Assembly: GCA_020632655.1 (NCBI GenBank) | Contig: JACKFD010000002.1 | Coordinates: 417,485-481,484, forward strand | Origin: Spirochaetaceae bacterium | GTDB taxonomy: Bacteria > Myxococcota_A > UBA9160 > UBA4427 | DNA length: 64,000 bases | Direction: 5' to 3' | Part shown: one piece after another, positions 28,209 to 35,758 of the stretch | Layout of the letters: the number at the start of each line of letters is the position of its first letter | How positions within the stretch are numbered: the first letter of the stretch is position 1 | Notes under the pieces: generated by a model | What the model saw: only the letters and a program-made list of their open reading frames with translations | The model's database searches: none | What the model was told of the DNA's origin: nothing | Position numbers and translations under genes: made by a program

Positions 28209-29278
28209 CCGTGCACGGGCTCCGACGCGGGGCGCGCGCGCATCGACGCGTCCGGCGGGTCCGCGACGTCCGGGATCGTCCCGTCGGTCGCATCCACAGC
28301 GCCCTCGCCGCGCTCGCTCCGGCCAGCGAGCGCGGTCGTCGACCAGCCCGCTCGGCTCGGCTCGGCCACGCGCTCGCCCGCCGTGGTCGTCCGGGCCAGC
28401 CCCTCCACGGTCGCTGCGATCTCCGCATGCCGCGAGGCGCCGCGCACGAGCCGAAGGTACATGCGCGCCTCGTCCCGGCTCGGATCGCGCTCGAGCACGG
28501 CCTCCCACTCCGCGATCGCCTCCGGCGTTCGCCCCATGGAGTAGTAGGTCAGGCCGAGCTGGATCTGGCTCATCAGCATGCTCGGCTGGAGGCGCAGGAT
28601 CCGGCGCAGCTCCTGCGCGGCCTGGAAGGGCAGACCCGCCTCGCGGAGCGTCACGGCGAGGCGATGTCGGATGTCGTGATAGGTGGGGCAGCGGTCGAGC
28701 GCGCGACGATATTCCTCGATCGCATCCCGCCGCTCGCCCGCCGCGGCGAGCGCATCGGCGAGCGCGGCCTGGAGGTTCGCGAGCTTGCCTCGCGTCGTCG
28801 GGTCGAGCTCCCCCGAGACGGGGCGCGTGAGCTGGCTGGCCCGCTCCGCATAGCCTCGAGATCGTTCGAAGTCGCCACGTCGCTCGTGCAGACTGGCCAA
28901 GGCGAGCAGGGCCTCCACGTAGGCGGGGTTGATCCGCACGGCGCGCCGCAGGCTCTCCAGGGCGACGTCGAGCTCGCCCGCCCGCTCCTGCAGGACGCCG
29001 AGCATGTAGTAGAGGTCCGCATAGGGGAGGCCGTGATCGGCCAGGCGGGCGAGGTGCTCGAGGGCCGCCGCATCGTCGCCCCGCTCGAAGGCCTGCCGCC
29101 CCTGTACGAGCAGCTCGCGATCGCTCGCAAAGCCGCCCACCCGCAGCGTCGCGCGCACCGGATCTCCCGCTCGCTCGGGCCCCGACTGCTCGGCCGCCTC
29201 CGGCGCGGATGCGCGTTCGGGCGCCGGCGTCGCGGCGGAACGGCCGAACGCCTCCGGCGTGGGTGAACGGACATCCAT
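28205..29278 (-). CDS. TPR-repeat protein
   Basis: A 357-residue soluble protein with about five to six tetratricopeptide repeats between residues ~50 and ~290 (for example ADLYYMLGVLQERAGELDVA, QIQLGLTYYSMGRTPEAIAEWEAVLERDP). The first ~45 and last ~65 residues are Ala/Pro/Thr-rich and probably disordered. No signal peptide is visible, so it is likely cytoplasmic. TPR proteins act as protein-protein scaffolds; the partner is unknown. It is coupled to cvpA by a 4-nt overlap. The next gene upstream on the strand, bamD, is also built of TPR-like repeats. Confidence 0.75.
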   Translation of the reverse strand: MDVRSPTPEAFGRSAATPAPERASAPEAAEQSGPERAGDPVRATLRVGGFASDRELLVQGRQAFERGDDAAALEHLARLADHGLPYADLYYMLGVLQERAGELDVALESLRRAVRINPAYVEALLALASLHERRGDFERSRGYAERASQLTRPVSGELDPTTRGKLANLQAALADALAAAGERRDAIEEYRRALDRCPTYHDIRHRLAVTLREAGLPFQAAQELRRILRLQPSMLMSQIQLGLTYYSMGRTPEAIAEWEAVLERDPSRDEARMYLRLVRGASRHAEIAATVEGLARTTTAGERVAEPSRAGWSTTALAGRSERGEGAVDATDGTIPDVADPPDASMRARPASEPVHG

Positions 29279-29425
29279 TGCGTTACCCCCCGATACGCAT
29301 TCGATGCTGGACCCGGAACGCGCGGTAGGATCGCACCTCGACCTGCTCGCGTCGAGAGCGGCCGGCTGCGTCCCCGACCCCGCCCCTGGATCGCAGGCGA
29401 GCGCCGACCGCGGCGGGGTCCGCGC

Positions 29426-30259
29426 TCAATCGGCGCGCGCGATGCGATCGCGTGCGCGACGGGCCGACGGCGAGTCGGCGTAGTTCTCGACCACGACGTG
29501 GTAGAGCCGCAGGGCTTCGTCCTCGCGCTTCATGTTCTCGAGGCATACGCCCAGCCGGTAGAGGGCGCGCGCGTCGAGTCCGAGGCCCGGGTATTCGTCG
29601 AGCACGCGGCGGTAGCGCTCGGCCGCGGACTGCCAATGCGTCCGCTCCCGATAGAAGTCCGCGATGTGCAGCATGTTCAGCGCGAGTCGGGTGCGCAGGG
29701 CCACCATCATCTCCTCGCCCTCGCGCGTCTCCTCCGAGTAGGGGTGCTCGCGGATCAGCAGCTCGAGCGCCTCGACGGCCTGGCGCGTCGCGCCCTGGTC
29801 GCGTTCGATCGATTCGATCTGGTTGAAGTGGCACTTGGCGGCCTGGAGTCGCGTGTAGGACACGCGTGGATGCTGCGGGTGCAGGTCGGCGAAGTCCTGG
29901 TAGTAGGCGAGCGCTTCTTCGTAGCGTTCGTCGGCGAAGTACGCGTCGGCGATCTTGAGCTGCGCGCGCTCCTCGTACTCGCTGTAGGGGTAGTTGTCGA
30001 TGATCGCCTGGAAGCGCTCGATCGCCTCGTCGTAGTTCACGAAGTGGAAGAGGCCGAGGATCTTCCGACCCTCGAGCGTCTCGAGTCCCTCGGCATAGAG
30101 CTCGTCCGCGGGCTTCACGTCCTCGTAGACGACCTTGTCGCTCGCGCAGCCGGCGAGTGCGGCGCCGAGGAGCAGGCCGGTCAGCAGGCCGATCCGGGGG
30201 CCGGTCCGGAGGTCTGGACGGGCCGGGCCGTGGGTGCGCAGGGGTGCAGATCGGTGCAC
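29426..30259 (-). CDS. bamD: Outer membrane assembly lipoprotein BamD
   Basis: BamD is the essential TPR lipoprotein of the BAM complex, which inserts beta-barrels into the outer membrane. The 277-residue precursor has a long basic n-region, a hydrophobic stretch LLTGLLLGAALAGC with the lipobox Cys near residue 38, and then ADELYAEGLETLEG and NYDEAIERFQAIIDNYPYSEYEERAQL, typical of BamD. Five TPR-like pairs follow (HPRVSYTRLQAAKCHF, HPYSEETREGEEM). The start is GTG with a GGAGGAT site. A TTGACC/TAGCCT promoter with a 17-nt spacer stands just upstream. Its presence shows that the host has an outer membrane. Confidence 0.9.
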   Translation of the reverse strand: MHRSAPLRTHGPARPDLRTGPRIGLLTGLLLGAALAGCASDKVVYEDVKPADELYAEGLETLEGRKILGLFHFVNYDEAIERFQAIIDNYPYSEYEERAQLKIADAYFADERYEEALAYYQDFADLHPQHPRVSYTRLQAAKCHFNQIESIERDQGATRQAVEALELLIREHPYSEETREGEEMMVALRTRLALNMLHIADFYRERTHWQSAAERYRRVLDEYPGLGLDARALYRLGVCLENMKREDEALRLYHVVVENYADSPSARRARDRIARAD

Positions 30260-30277
30260 GCGATCCTCCGGCGGCGC

Positions 30278-30306
30278 AGGCTATCCGGGGGGTCCCGCCG
30301 GGTCAA
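30278..30306 (-). promoter_or_regulatory. Sigma-70-type promoter for bamD
   Basis: On the minus strand TTGACC, a 17-nt spacer and TAGCCT end 18 nt before the GTG of bamD at 30259. The GGAGGAT ribosome site lies between. This is one of the best -35/-10 matches in the window. Confidence 0.7.
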
Positions 30307-30382
30307 TCGCGACGTGCGGTCGGGGCCCGGGACGGTGCCCGATCCCGCGGCGCCGGGCCTGGCGGCAGCACCCGTGGCGGGC

Positions 30383-30391
30383 TGCTAAGCT
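30383..30391 (+). promoter_or_regulatory. Candidate extended -10 promoter (TGC-TAAGCT)
   Basis: TGC immediately before TAAGCT gives an extended -10 element ~120 nt before the small gene at 30512, divergent from the bamD promoter. No good -35 element is seen. A similar TAAGCT with related flanks occurs upstream of the gene at 62878. Confidence 0.4.
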
Positions 30392-30511
30392 GCCGCGCCC
30401 CGACGCAGCGCCCTCGAGGCGTCTTCGCGCGGATGGTCACGCCGATCGCAGCACCTGCGGTCGGGCGCGGGCGCGGCTCGATGCTGCGAGCCCGTATCGG
30501 AGAATCGAGGC

Positions 30512-30796
30512 ATGGACAGGGAATCGATTGAGCGGCTGCGCTTCGATCGCCGGCTGCAGAGGCGGCGCGGTTGGCTCGAGGAGGGGCAGCTCGAGGCCCA
30601 TCTCGAGTCGCTGCCGGACTCGAGCGGCAAGATGACGACGATCGCCGAGGCGGAGGACCGGGCGGAGGATTCGCCGGCGGGCTCTTCGTCCGGTGGGCTC
30701 GGCGCTTCGTCGCACTCGATCGGCGGGGGCGGCTTCGCGAGCGATCCGATCGGCGGCGGCTCCTACGGGTCGGGCGGCAGCAGCCCGGGCTTCTGA
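30512..30796 (+). CDS. Small hypothetical protein, Arg-rich N-terminus and Gly/Ser tail
   Basis: A 94-residue protein of unknown function. The first ~50 residues look folded and conserved (ESIERLRFDRRLQRRRGWLEEGQLEAHLESLPDSSGKMTTI). The rest is a low-complexity Gly/Ser tail ending SSPGF. The ATG at 30512 has a GGAG-containing leader and a candidate extended -10 promoter upstream. I recall similar short proteins with a LRFDRRL...RRGW start from deltaproteobacterial genomes, but cannot name a family. The coding end lies inside the first unit of a 36-bp tandem repeat, so the terminal codons and the stop recur in frame downstream. Confidence 0.6.
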   Translation: MDRESIERLRFDRRLQRRRGWLEEGQLEAHLESLPDSSGKMTTIAEAEDRAEDSPAGSSSGGLGASSHSIGGGGFASDPIGGGSYGSGGSSPGF

Positions 30797-30921
30797 TCCG
30801 ACGCCCGAAGCGGCAGCAGCTCGGGCTTCTGATCCGACACCCGAAGCGGCACCGGCTCGGGCTTCTGATCCGACCACTCCAGCGGGAGTGGGTCGGGCCT
30901 CTGATCGGACGCCTCCAGCGG
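30778..30921 (+). repeat. Tandem 36-bp repeat, four units, with recurring in-frame stop
   Basis: Units begin at 30778, 30814, 30850 and 30886, and each contains a variant of CTCGGGCTTCTGATCCGAC. Units 1 and 2 are nearly identical; units 3 and 4 have diverged, and a degenerate fifth may run to 30957. Unit 1 contains the end and the TGA stop of the small gene. Because 36 is a multiple of three, the same TGA recurs in frame in each of the next three units. Confidence 0.85.
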
Positions 30922-31051
30922 GAGGCGGGCAGATCTCACGCCGGCCACCTCGGGCAGATCGGTTCCGGGCGCCGCCTCGACCGGCAGGCGGCCGGACCGG
31001 CGTCGCTCGGCATGCGTCTCGCCCGGTGCGGGACGCCTCGGGGATCGCGGC

Positions 31052-31672
31052 ATGATCAAGGAGCACCTCGGCCATCGCATCGACGGCTGGGTCCACGCGC
31101 TCTTCCCCTTCCTCTTCTGGCGTCCCCTCCATCCCGACGCCTTGACGCTGCTCGGCACCCTCGTGGCGGGCTCCGCCGGGCTCGCGTTCGCGGAGGGCGA
31201 GCCGCTCGGGGCGGGGCTGCTGCTGCTGGCCGGCGGCTTCTTCGACCTGGTCGACGGCGTCGTCGCGCGGCACTTCGGTCGCGTGACGCGCTTCGGGGCG
31301 TTCCTCGACTCGTCGATGGACCGCGTGGTCGACATCCTCGTGATGGCGGGGCTCGTCGTGGCGTTCGTCCGGGCGGACGACGGAGTCCTGGTGACGCTGT
31401 CCATCGTGATCCTGGTCGCGTCGGTCCTCACCTCCTACGCGAAGGCCCGGGCGGAGCTCGTCCTCGAGCGGATGCCCGGCGGGCTCCTCGAGCGCGGCGA
31501 GCGGATCGGACTGCTGGCGATCGGTGCGATCACGGGCCTGCTCGGGCCCGTGCTCTGGCTGCTGGCGGTCGGTACGGTCGTGACGGTGGGCCAGCGCTTC
31601 CTCTACGCTCGTCGCGAGATGGCGCGGCTCGATATCGCGGATCGGGAGGCCGTGCGCCACCCGGGCGCGTAG
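31052..31672 (+). CDS. CDP-alcohol phosphatidyltransferase
   Basis: A 206-residue inner-membrane enzyme that transfers a phosphatidyl group from CDP-diacylglycerol to an alcohol such as glycerol phosphate or inositol phosphate. The complete family motif D-G-x2-A-R-x8-G-x3-D-x3-D is present (DGVVARHFGRVTRFGAFLDSSMD, about residues 69-92). Five to six hydrophobic segments flank it. The ending SYAKARAELV, followed by an Arg-rich segment, resembles the phosphatidylinositol-phosphate-synthase-like branch, but the acceptor cannot be told from sequence. The start is ATG at 31052 with a weak ribosome site. DUF1844 follows after 50 bp. Confidence 0.88.
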   Translation: MIKEHLGHRIDGWVHALFPFLFWRPLHPDALTLLGTLVAGSAGLAFAEGEPLGAGLLLLAGGFFDLVDGVVARHFGRVTRFGAFLDSSMDRVVDILVMAGLVVAFVRADDGVLVTLSIVILVASVLTSYAKARAELVLERMPGGLLERGERIGLLAIGAITGLLGPVLWLLAVGTVVTVGQRFLYARREMARLDIADREAVRHPGA

Positions 31673-31722
31673 GCCCGGGGTGCGTACACGCCTCGGGTGG
31701 AGAGGACCAGGACGGACCGATC

Positions 31723-32058
31723 ATGACGGATGGCAAGACCGGCACGGCCGGCGGGACGGACGGGCCGCGTGGCACGAGCCGCGGCGAGAAGGGCGACGGG
31801 CCGCGCGAGCTGCCGCGGGTGGACTTCTCGACGCTCGTGCTCTCGCTCGGTACGACGGCGCTCTATCAGCTCGGCGTGGTGCCGGACCCGGCGACCGGGG
31901 AGCTGGCGCCGGCGGATCCGCTCGTGGCCCAGCAGACGATCGACACGCTCGAGATGCTGCGGGAGAAGACCCGGGGCAACCTCGACGAGGAGGAGCGTCG
32001 CCTCCTCGACTCCCTGCTCTACGAGCTGCGCATGCGCTTCGTCGAGCGGACGCGGTGA
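31723..32058 (+). CDS. DUF1844 family protein
   Basis: A 111-residue protein. The first ~35 residues are Gly/Thr/Lys-rich and disordered. The rest is the compact DUF1844 domain, recognisable by VDFSTLVLSLGTTALYQLGVVPDP and QQTIDTLEMLREKTRGNLDEEERRLLDSLLYELRMRFVE. The function of the family is unknown; it is widespread in Acidobacteria, Planctomycetes and former Deltaproteobacteria. The ATG at 31723 follows AGAGGA by ~24 nt, a weak site. Its stop overlaps the GTG of ispE (GTGA), so its production is tied to isoprenoid synthesis. Confidence 0.8.
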   Translation: MTDGKTGTAGGTDGPRGTSRGEKGDGPRELPRVDFSTLVLSLGTTALYQLGVVPDPATGELAPADPLVAQQTIDTLEMLREKTRGNLDEEERRLLDSLLYELRMRFVERTR

Positions 32059-33083
32059 CGGGCGCCGATTCCCCGGCGCCCCGCGAAAACGATCGGATCG
32101 CCCTCCGGACCCCCGCGAAGGTGAACCTGGGGCTGCGCCTCGTCGGTCGACGGGAAGACGGCTACCACCTGCTCGAGAGTCTCTTCGCGCCGATCGATCT
32201 CCACGACGAGGTCGAGGTCGAGCTGGGCGGGTCGGGCAGCGAGGGCGTCCACCTCGAGCTCGCGCCGATTCCGGCCGACCGCATGCCGCCCGCGCTCGCC
32301 GCCGTAACGGCGGGGCCGGACAATCTGGTCGTGCGGGCGGCCGTCGCGTTCCTCCGGGCGGCCTCGCTGACCCGGTCGGTCGAGATCCGGCTGGACAAGC
32401 GGATCCCGGCCGGCGCGGGTCTCGGGGGCGGATCCAGTGATGCGGCCGCGGTGCTGCGGGCGCTGAATGCGCTGGTCGACCGGCCCCTGCCGGCGGCCGA
32501 GCTCGCGCGGGTGGCGCTCGGGCTGGGGGCCGACGTGCCCTTCTTCCTGGCCCCGATCCCTTCCTTCGTGAGCGGCATAGGCGAGTGCATCGAGCCGCTC
32601 GAGGGCCTTCCGGGGCTCGATCTGGTCGTGGCCAACCCCGGGATTTCCCTCGCTACGGCGGAGGTCTACCGCGCTGCCGATGCGCTCGGGAGCGCGTTGA
32701 CGCGTCCGGGGGCAGGCTCTACGATGCGGGCGTTTTCGAGGCTCAGGGCCGCGTCGGACCCGTCCGGCTCCGTCCCTCGGGTGTCAGGCATCGGGCCACG
32801 GTCGTTGCAGCCGTCGATCCGGGACCTGCTCGTCAACGATCTCGAGCCCGCCGCCCGGCGGCTCTGCCCACCGATCACCCGTCTGGCTCAGCGACTGGCC
32901 GAGATGGGTGCGATGGCCGTGAGCCTGTCCGGCAGCGGCGCGACCGTGTTCGGGGTATTCGCCTCGGCGGACGCGGCGCGGCGGGCGGCGGATCGGCTGC
33001 GCGAGGCGGGTGCGGAGATCGGTGGGGTCGTCTGGGTCCGGGCGACCCGGATCCTCTCCGGAACGGACGCGCTCGACCGGTGA
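32055..33083 (+). CDS. ispE: 4-diphosphocytidyl-2-C-methyl-D-erythritol kinase
   Basis: IspE phosphorylates CDP-ME in the MEP pathway. It is a GHMP kinase. Motifs are AKVNLGLRLVGRREDGYHLLESLF (substrate site), PAGAGLGGGSSDAAAVLRALN (ATP loop) and SLSGSGATVFGVF (GHMP C-terminal). The 342-residue length exceeds the usual ~290 because of an Arg/Ser-rich stretch around residues 213-255 in a loop that is normally variable. A good sigma-70-like promoter is embedded in that stretch. The start is GTG at 32055 overlapping DUF1844. tRNA-Gln follows on the same strand after 73 bp. Confidence 0.93.
   Translation: MTGADSPAPRENDRIALRTPAKVNLGLRLVGRREDGYHLLESLFAPIDLHDEVEVELGGSGSEGVHLELAPIPADRMPPALAAVTAGPDNLVVRAAVAFLRAASLTRSVEIRLDKRIPAGAGLGGGSSDAAAVLRALNALVDRPLPAAELARVALGLGADVPFFLAPIPSFVSGIGECIEPLEGLPGLDLVVANPGISLATAEVYRAADALGSALTRPGAGSTMRAFSRLRAASDPSGSVPRVSGIGPRSLQPSIRDLLVNDLEPAARRLCPPITRLAQRLAEMGAMAVSLSGSGATVFGVFASADAARRAADRLREAGAEIGGVVWVRATRILSGTDALDR
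32697..32725 (+). promoter_or_regulatory. Candidate internal promoter in ispE
   Basis: TTGACG, exactly 17 nt and TACGAT lie within the variable loop of ispE, ~430 bp before tRNA-Gln and ~660 bp before prs. It could supply separate transcription of the tRNA-prs-L25-pth segment. No promoter nearer to the tRNA is obvious. Confidence 0.45.
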
Positions 33084-33156
33084 CGGTCGGGACGATCCCC
33101 GGGGCCGATCCGGTTCGGGTCGAGGCCGAGCGGAGTCGAGGGCGTCGAGATTTTCC

Positions 33157-33231
33157 TGGGGCGTCGCCAAATGGTAAGGCAGCGGCCTTTGGAGCCGCCA
33201 TCTGTAGGTTCGAGTCCTACCGCCCCAACCA
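33157..33231 (+). tRNA. tRNA-Gln (anticodon TTG)
   Basis: A 75-nt cloverleaf. The acceptor arms TGGGGCG and CGCCCCA pair perfectly. The D arm has GCC/GGC, the anticodon stem GCGGC/GCCGC encloses CTTTGGA with anticodon TTG, and the T arm has the standard GGTTCGAGTCC core. The discriminator A is followed by an encoded CCA. It lies between ispE and prs on the same strand, so it may be processed from a longer transcript. Confidence 0.97.
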
Positions 33232-33387
33232 GGTTCGGGACAGCGGGAAGCGAACGGAGGCGCCGATCCGATGTCGGACGCCGATTGCAGCGAAGACGGT
33301 GACGCAGGCGAGGGCGGGGGTGCCGGACGGGAGGCGATCCCGGATGGGGCCGACGGTCGGATGGGTCGAAGTCGAGGGTTCCACGTC

Positions 33388-34323
33388 ATGCAGGATCTGA
33401 AGCTCTTCAGCGGCAACGCCAACGTGGCCCTCGCCCGCGCCGTGGCCGCGTACCTCGACATCGACGTCGGCCGCGCCGAGGTCGGCACCTTCTCCGACGG
33501 CGAGTGCGCGGTCGAGATCGGCGAGAACGTGCGCGGCCTCGACTGCTTCGTGCTGCAGTCGACCTGCGCCCCGCAGAACACGCACCTGATGGAGCTGCTG
33601 ATCATGCTGGACGCGCTCAAGCGCGCGTCCGCCCGGCGCATCACGGCCGTGATCCCCTACTACGGCTACGCCCGTCAGGACCGCAAGGTCCGCCCCCGCG
33701 TCCCGATCACGGCGAAGCTCGTCGCCGACCTGATCCAGACCGCGGGCGCCGATCGCATCCTGTGCATGGACCTCCACTCCGGTCAGATCCAGGGCTTCTT
33801 CAACATCCCGGTCGACAACCTCTTCTCGACGCGCCTCATGATCGACGCGATCGAGCGGCGCATCGGACGCGAGGTCACGGTCGTCTCGCCCGACGCCGGC
33901 GGCACCGAGCGCGCCCGGGCCTACGCCAAGCGGCTCGGCGCCCGGCTCGCGATCATCGACAAGCGCCGCGAGGTCGCCAACGTCGCCGAGGTCATGAACA
34001 TCATCGGCGACGTACACGGACAGACCTGCATCATCGTCGACGACATGGTCGATACGGCCGGCACGCTCTGCGAGGCGGCGCGCAGCCTGATGGAGGAAGG
34101 CGCCACCGCGGTGCACGCCGCCATCACCCATCCCGTGCTCTCCGGGCCGGCGCTCAAGCGGATCGCCGAGTCCCCCCTCGAGCAGGTGATCGTGACCGAC
34201 ACGATCCCCCTGCGCCCGGACGCGGTCGACATCGGCAAGCTGCACGTCGTGTCGGTCGCGGCCCCGATCGGCGAGGCGATCCGACGCATCAACAACGAGG
34301 AGAGCGTGAGCTCCCTCTTCTGA
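33388..34323 (+). CDS. prs: Ribose-phosphate pyrophosphokinase
   Basis: PRPP synthase makes phosphoribosyl pyrophosphate from ribose-5-phosphate and ATP, feeding nucleotide, His and Trp synthesis. The 311-residue protein has the class I motifs KLFSGNANVALARAVA at the N-terminus, IPYYGYARQDRK, the pyrophosphate/metal segment LCMDLHSGQIQGFF, the flexible loop DKRR and the PRPP-binding IIVDDMVDTAGTL. The ATG at 33388 has a GAGGG 10 nt upstream and fits the family start; an ATG 39 codons earlier is unsupported. The order prs, L25 (ctc), pth is a classic bacterial arrangement. Confidence 0.96.
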   Translation: MQDLKLFSGNANVALARAVAAYLDIDVGRAEVGTFSDGECAVEIGENVRGLDCFVLQSTCAPQNTHLMELLIMLDALKRASARRITAVIPYYGYARQDRKVRPRVPITAKLVADLIQTAGADRILCMDLHSGQIQGFFNIPVDNLFSTRLMIDAIERRIGREVTVVSPDAGGTERARAYAKRLGARLAIIDKRREVANVAEVMNIIGDVHGQTCIIVDDMVDTAGTLCEAARSLMEEGATAVHAAITHPVLSGPALKRIAESPLEQVIVTDTIPLRPDAVDIGKLHVVSVAAPIGEAIRRINNEESVSSLF

Positions 34324-34432
34324 ATCAACCCCACACGAACGGGCCGGCTGGCCATCGTCCGCGGGGCGGACGGGGACGGGCCCGGCGAGCGCGAGACGCG
34401 CGGCCGGGCCGAGGTCCGGCGAGGAGATGGAA

Positions 34433-35065
34433 ATGGGTGACGTGACATTCTCGGTCGAGGCACGGGAGGGGCGCGGCAAGGGCGCTTCGCGCAAGCTCCG
34501 CCAGCGCGGCCTGGTGCCGGGCGTCGTATACGGTGGCGGCCGCGAGGCGACGCCGATCGCGCTCGACGTCGCGCAATTCGAGCGGCTGATCGAGACCAGC
34601 CACGGCGGCATCAACACGCTGATCGATCTCGCGGGCAGCTCGCCCGCGGCCGGTCGCACGGTGATCGCGAAGGAGCTGCAGCGCGAGGCGGTCCGCGGCC
34701 GGATCACCCACGTGGACTTCTACGAGGTCGACCTCAAGACCAAGATCGAGGTCGAGGTCCCGATCCATCTCGTCGGCACGCCCGAGGGCGTCACGCTCGG
34801 CGGCGTGCTCGACCAGCAGCTGCGCGAGATCCTGCTGATGTGTCTGCCCGGGTCGATCCCGGACGACATCCAGGCGGACGTCTCCGGTCTGGCACTCGGC
34901 GACTCGCTCCACGTGGCGGACCTGCAGGTGCCGGCCGGGGTCGAGATCCACAGCGAGCCGACGCTCACGGTCGCGACCGTCCTCGTGCCGCGCGGTCTGA
35001 AGGACGCGGGCGAGGAGGGCGCCGAGGGCGAGGCCCCGGCGACCGAGGCCGCGCCCGCGAGCTGA
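34433..35065 (+). CDS. rplY: 50S ribosomal protein L25 (long CTC form)
   Basis: L25 binds 5S rRNA. This 210-residue protein is the two-domain general stress protein CTC type. The N-terminal L25 domain reads ARE-like VEAREGRGKGASRKLRQRGLVPGVVYGGG. A beta-rich C-terminal TL5 domain contains VPIHLVGTPEGVTLGGVLDQQLREI. A Glu/Ala-rich tail follows. An ATG at 34427 directly abuts the GAGGAG site (34421-34426), so the ATG at 34433, six bases beyond it, is taken as the real start. It sits between prs and pth, with only 3 bp to pth. Confidence 0.93.
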   Translation: MGDVTFSVEAREGRGKGASRKLRQRGLVPGVVYGGGREATPIALDVAQFERLIETSHGGINTLIDLAGSSPAAGRTVIAKELQREAVRGRITHVDFYEVDLKTKIEVEVPIHLVGTPEGVTLGGVLDQQLREILLMCLPGSIPDDIQADVSGLALGDSLHVADLQVPAGVEIHSEPTLTVATVLVPRGLKDAGEEGAEGEAPATEAAPAS

Positions 35066-35068
35066 GCC

Positions 35069-35671
35069 GTGCCCGATCCGGCGCCGGAACGCCTGGTCGT
35101 CGGTCTCGGCAACCCGGGGCCGCGCCATGCAGCCACCCGCCACAATGCGGGCTTCCGGGTCCTCGAGCGGCTGGCCGAGCGGCACGACGTCGGCTGGCGC
35201 CTCGAGGCGGGGCTGGATGCGGAGCTAGGCGTGCTGGCGATCGCCGGGATCCGCTGCGCACTGCTGCGTCCGCAGACCTTCATGAACCGGTCGGGAGCGA
35301 GCGTGGCGGCGGCTCTGTCGCGATGGCCCGGGCTCGATCCCGCCCGGGACCTGCTCGTCGTCTACGACGATCTCGACCTGCCGCCGGGTCGCCTCCGCTT
35401 GCGTCCGTCGGGCAGCGCCGGCGGTCAGCGGGGCATGGCCGACGTGCTCGATCGACTGGGCACCCGCGACGTGCCGCGGCTGCGCTTCGGCATCGGGCGG
35501 CCGGGGCCGGAGGCGGGCGTACCCGTGCTCGATTGGGTGCTCGGGCCCTTCGCCTCCGAGCTCGAGCCGCGGGCCCTGTCCGCGGCGCTCGATCGCGCCG
35601 CGCAGGCGATCGAGGTGGTCGTCGGGGAAGGGATGCGCGAAGCGATGGAGCGCTTCAACGCCGACGCCTGA
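35069..35671 (+). CDS. pth: Peptidyl-tRNA hydrolase
   Basis: Pth releases peptides from peptidyl-tRNAs that drop off ribosomes. The 200-residue enzyme has VVGLGNPGPRHAATRHNAGF with the catalytic His of RHNAG, QTFMNRSGASV and VYDDLDLPPGRLRLRPSGSAGG. After SAGG the usual His-Asn pair is replaced by Gln-Arg (GGQRGM); Arg at the second position occurs in other Pth proteins, Gln at the first is less common. The start is GTG at 35069, 3 bp after rplY. The GC-rich gene ends abruptly at AT-richer DNA carrying the mocR promoter. Confidence 0.94.
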   Translation: MPDPAPERLVVGLGNPGPRHAATRHNAGFRVLERLAERHDVGWRLEAGLDAELGVLAIAGIRCALLRPQTFMNRSGASVAAALSRWPGLDPARDLLVVYDDLDLPPGRLRLRPSGSAGGQRGMADVLDRLGTRDVPRLRFGIGRPGPEAGVPVLDWVLGPFASELEPRALSAALDRAAQAIEVVVGEGMREAMERFNADA

Positions 35672-35709
35672 AAATGCTCAATTGTCAGGTTCTGGATCCG
35701 CGAATCGAT

Positions 35710-35742
35710 CCGGACAATCGGACTTGATGGGATAGTGTCCGG
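35710..35742. promoter_or_regulatory. Inverted repeat overlapping the mocR promoter
   Basis: CCGGACA (35710-35716) and TGTCCGG (35736-35742) form perfect 7-bp arms 19 bp apart, flanking the -35 element. The inner halves share GGAC. Spaced repeats of this kind suit a dimeric MocR/PdxR protein repressing its own gene. No second copy was found before pdxS. Confidence 0.5.
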
Positions 35743-35752
35743 CTGATAATTT
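35724..35752 (+). promoter_or_regulatory. Promoter giving a leaderless mocR transcript
   Basis: TTGATG, 17 nt and TAATTT end six bases before the ATG at 35759. No Shine-Dalgarno site exists, so translation probably starts on the 5' end of the transcript. An overlapping GATAAT is an alternative -10 element. Confidence 0.6.
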
Positions 35753-35758
35753 GCGCGC

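Noticed and set aside
30778..30957. CRISPR array
   Set aside because: Units are contiguous 36-bp tandem copies with no unique spacers, and no cas genes are present.
30437..31660. 407-codon minus-strand frame with a repeated Ser-Glu-Ala-Arg-rich 12-residue motif
   Set aside because: The periodic motif is the shadow of the 36-bp tandem repeat, and the rest lies opposite the phosphatidyltransferase gene.
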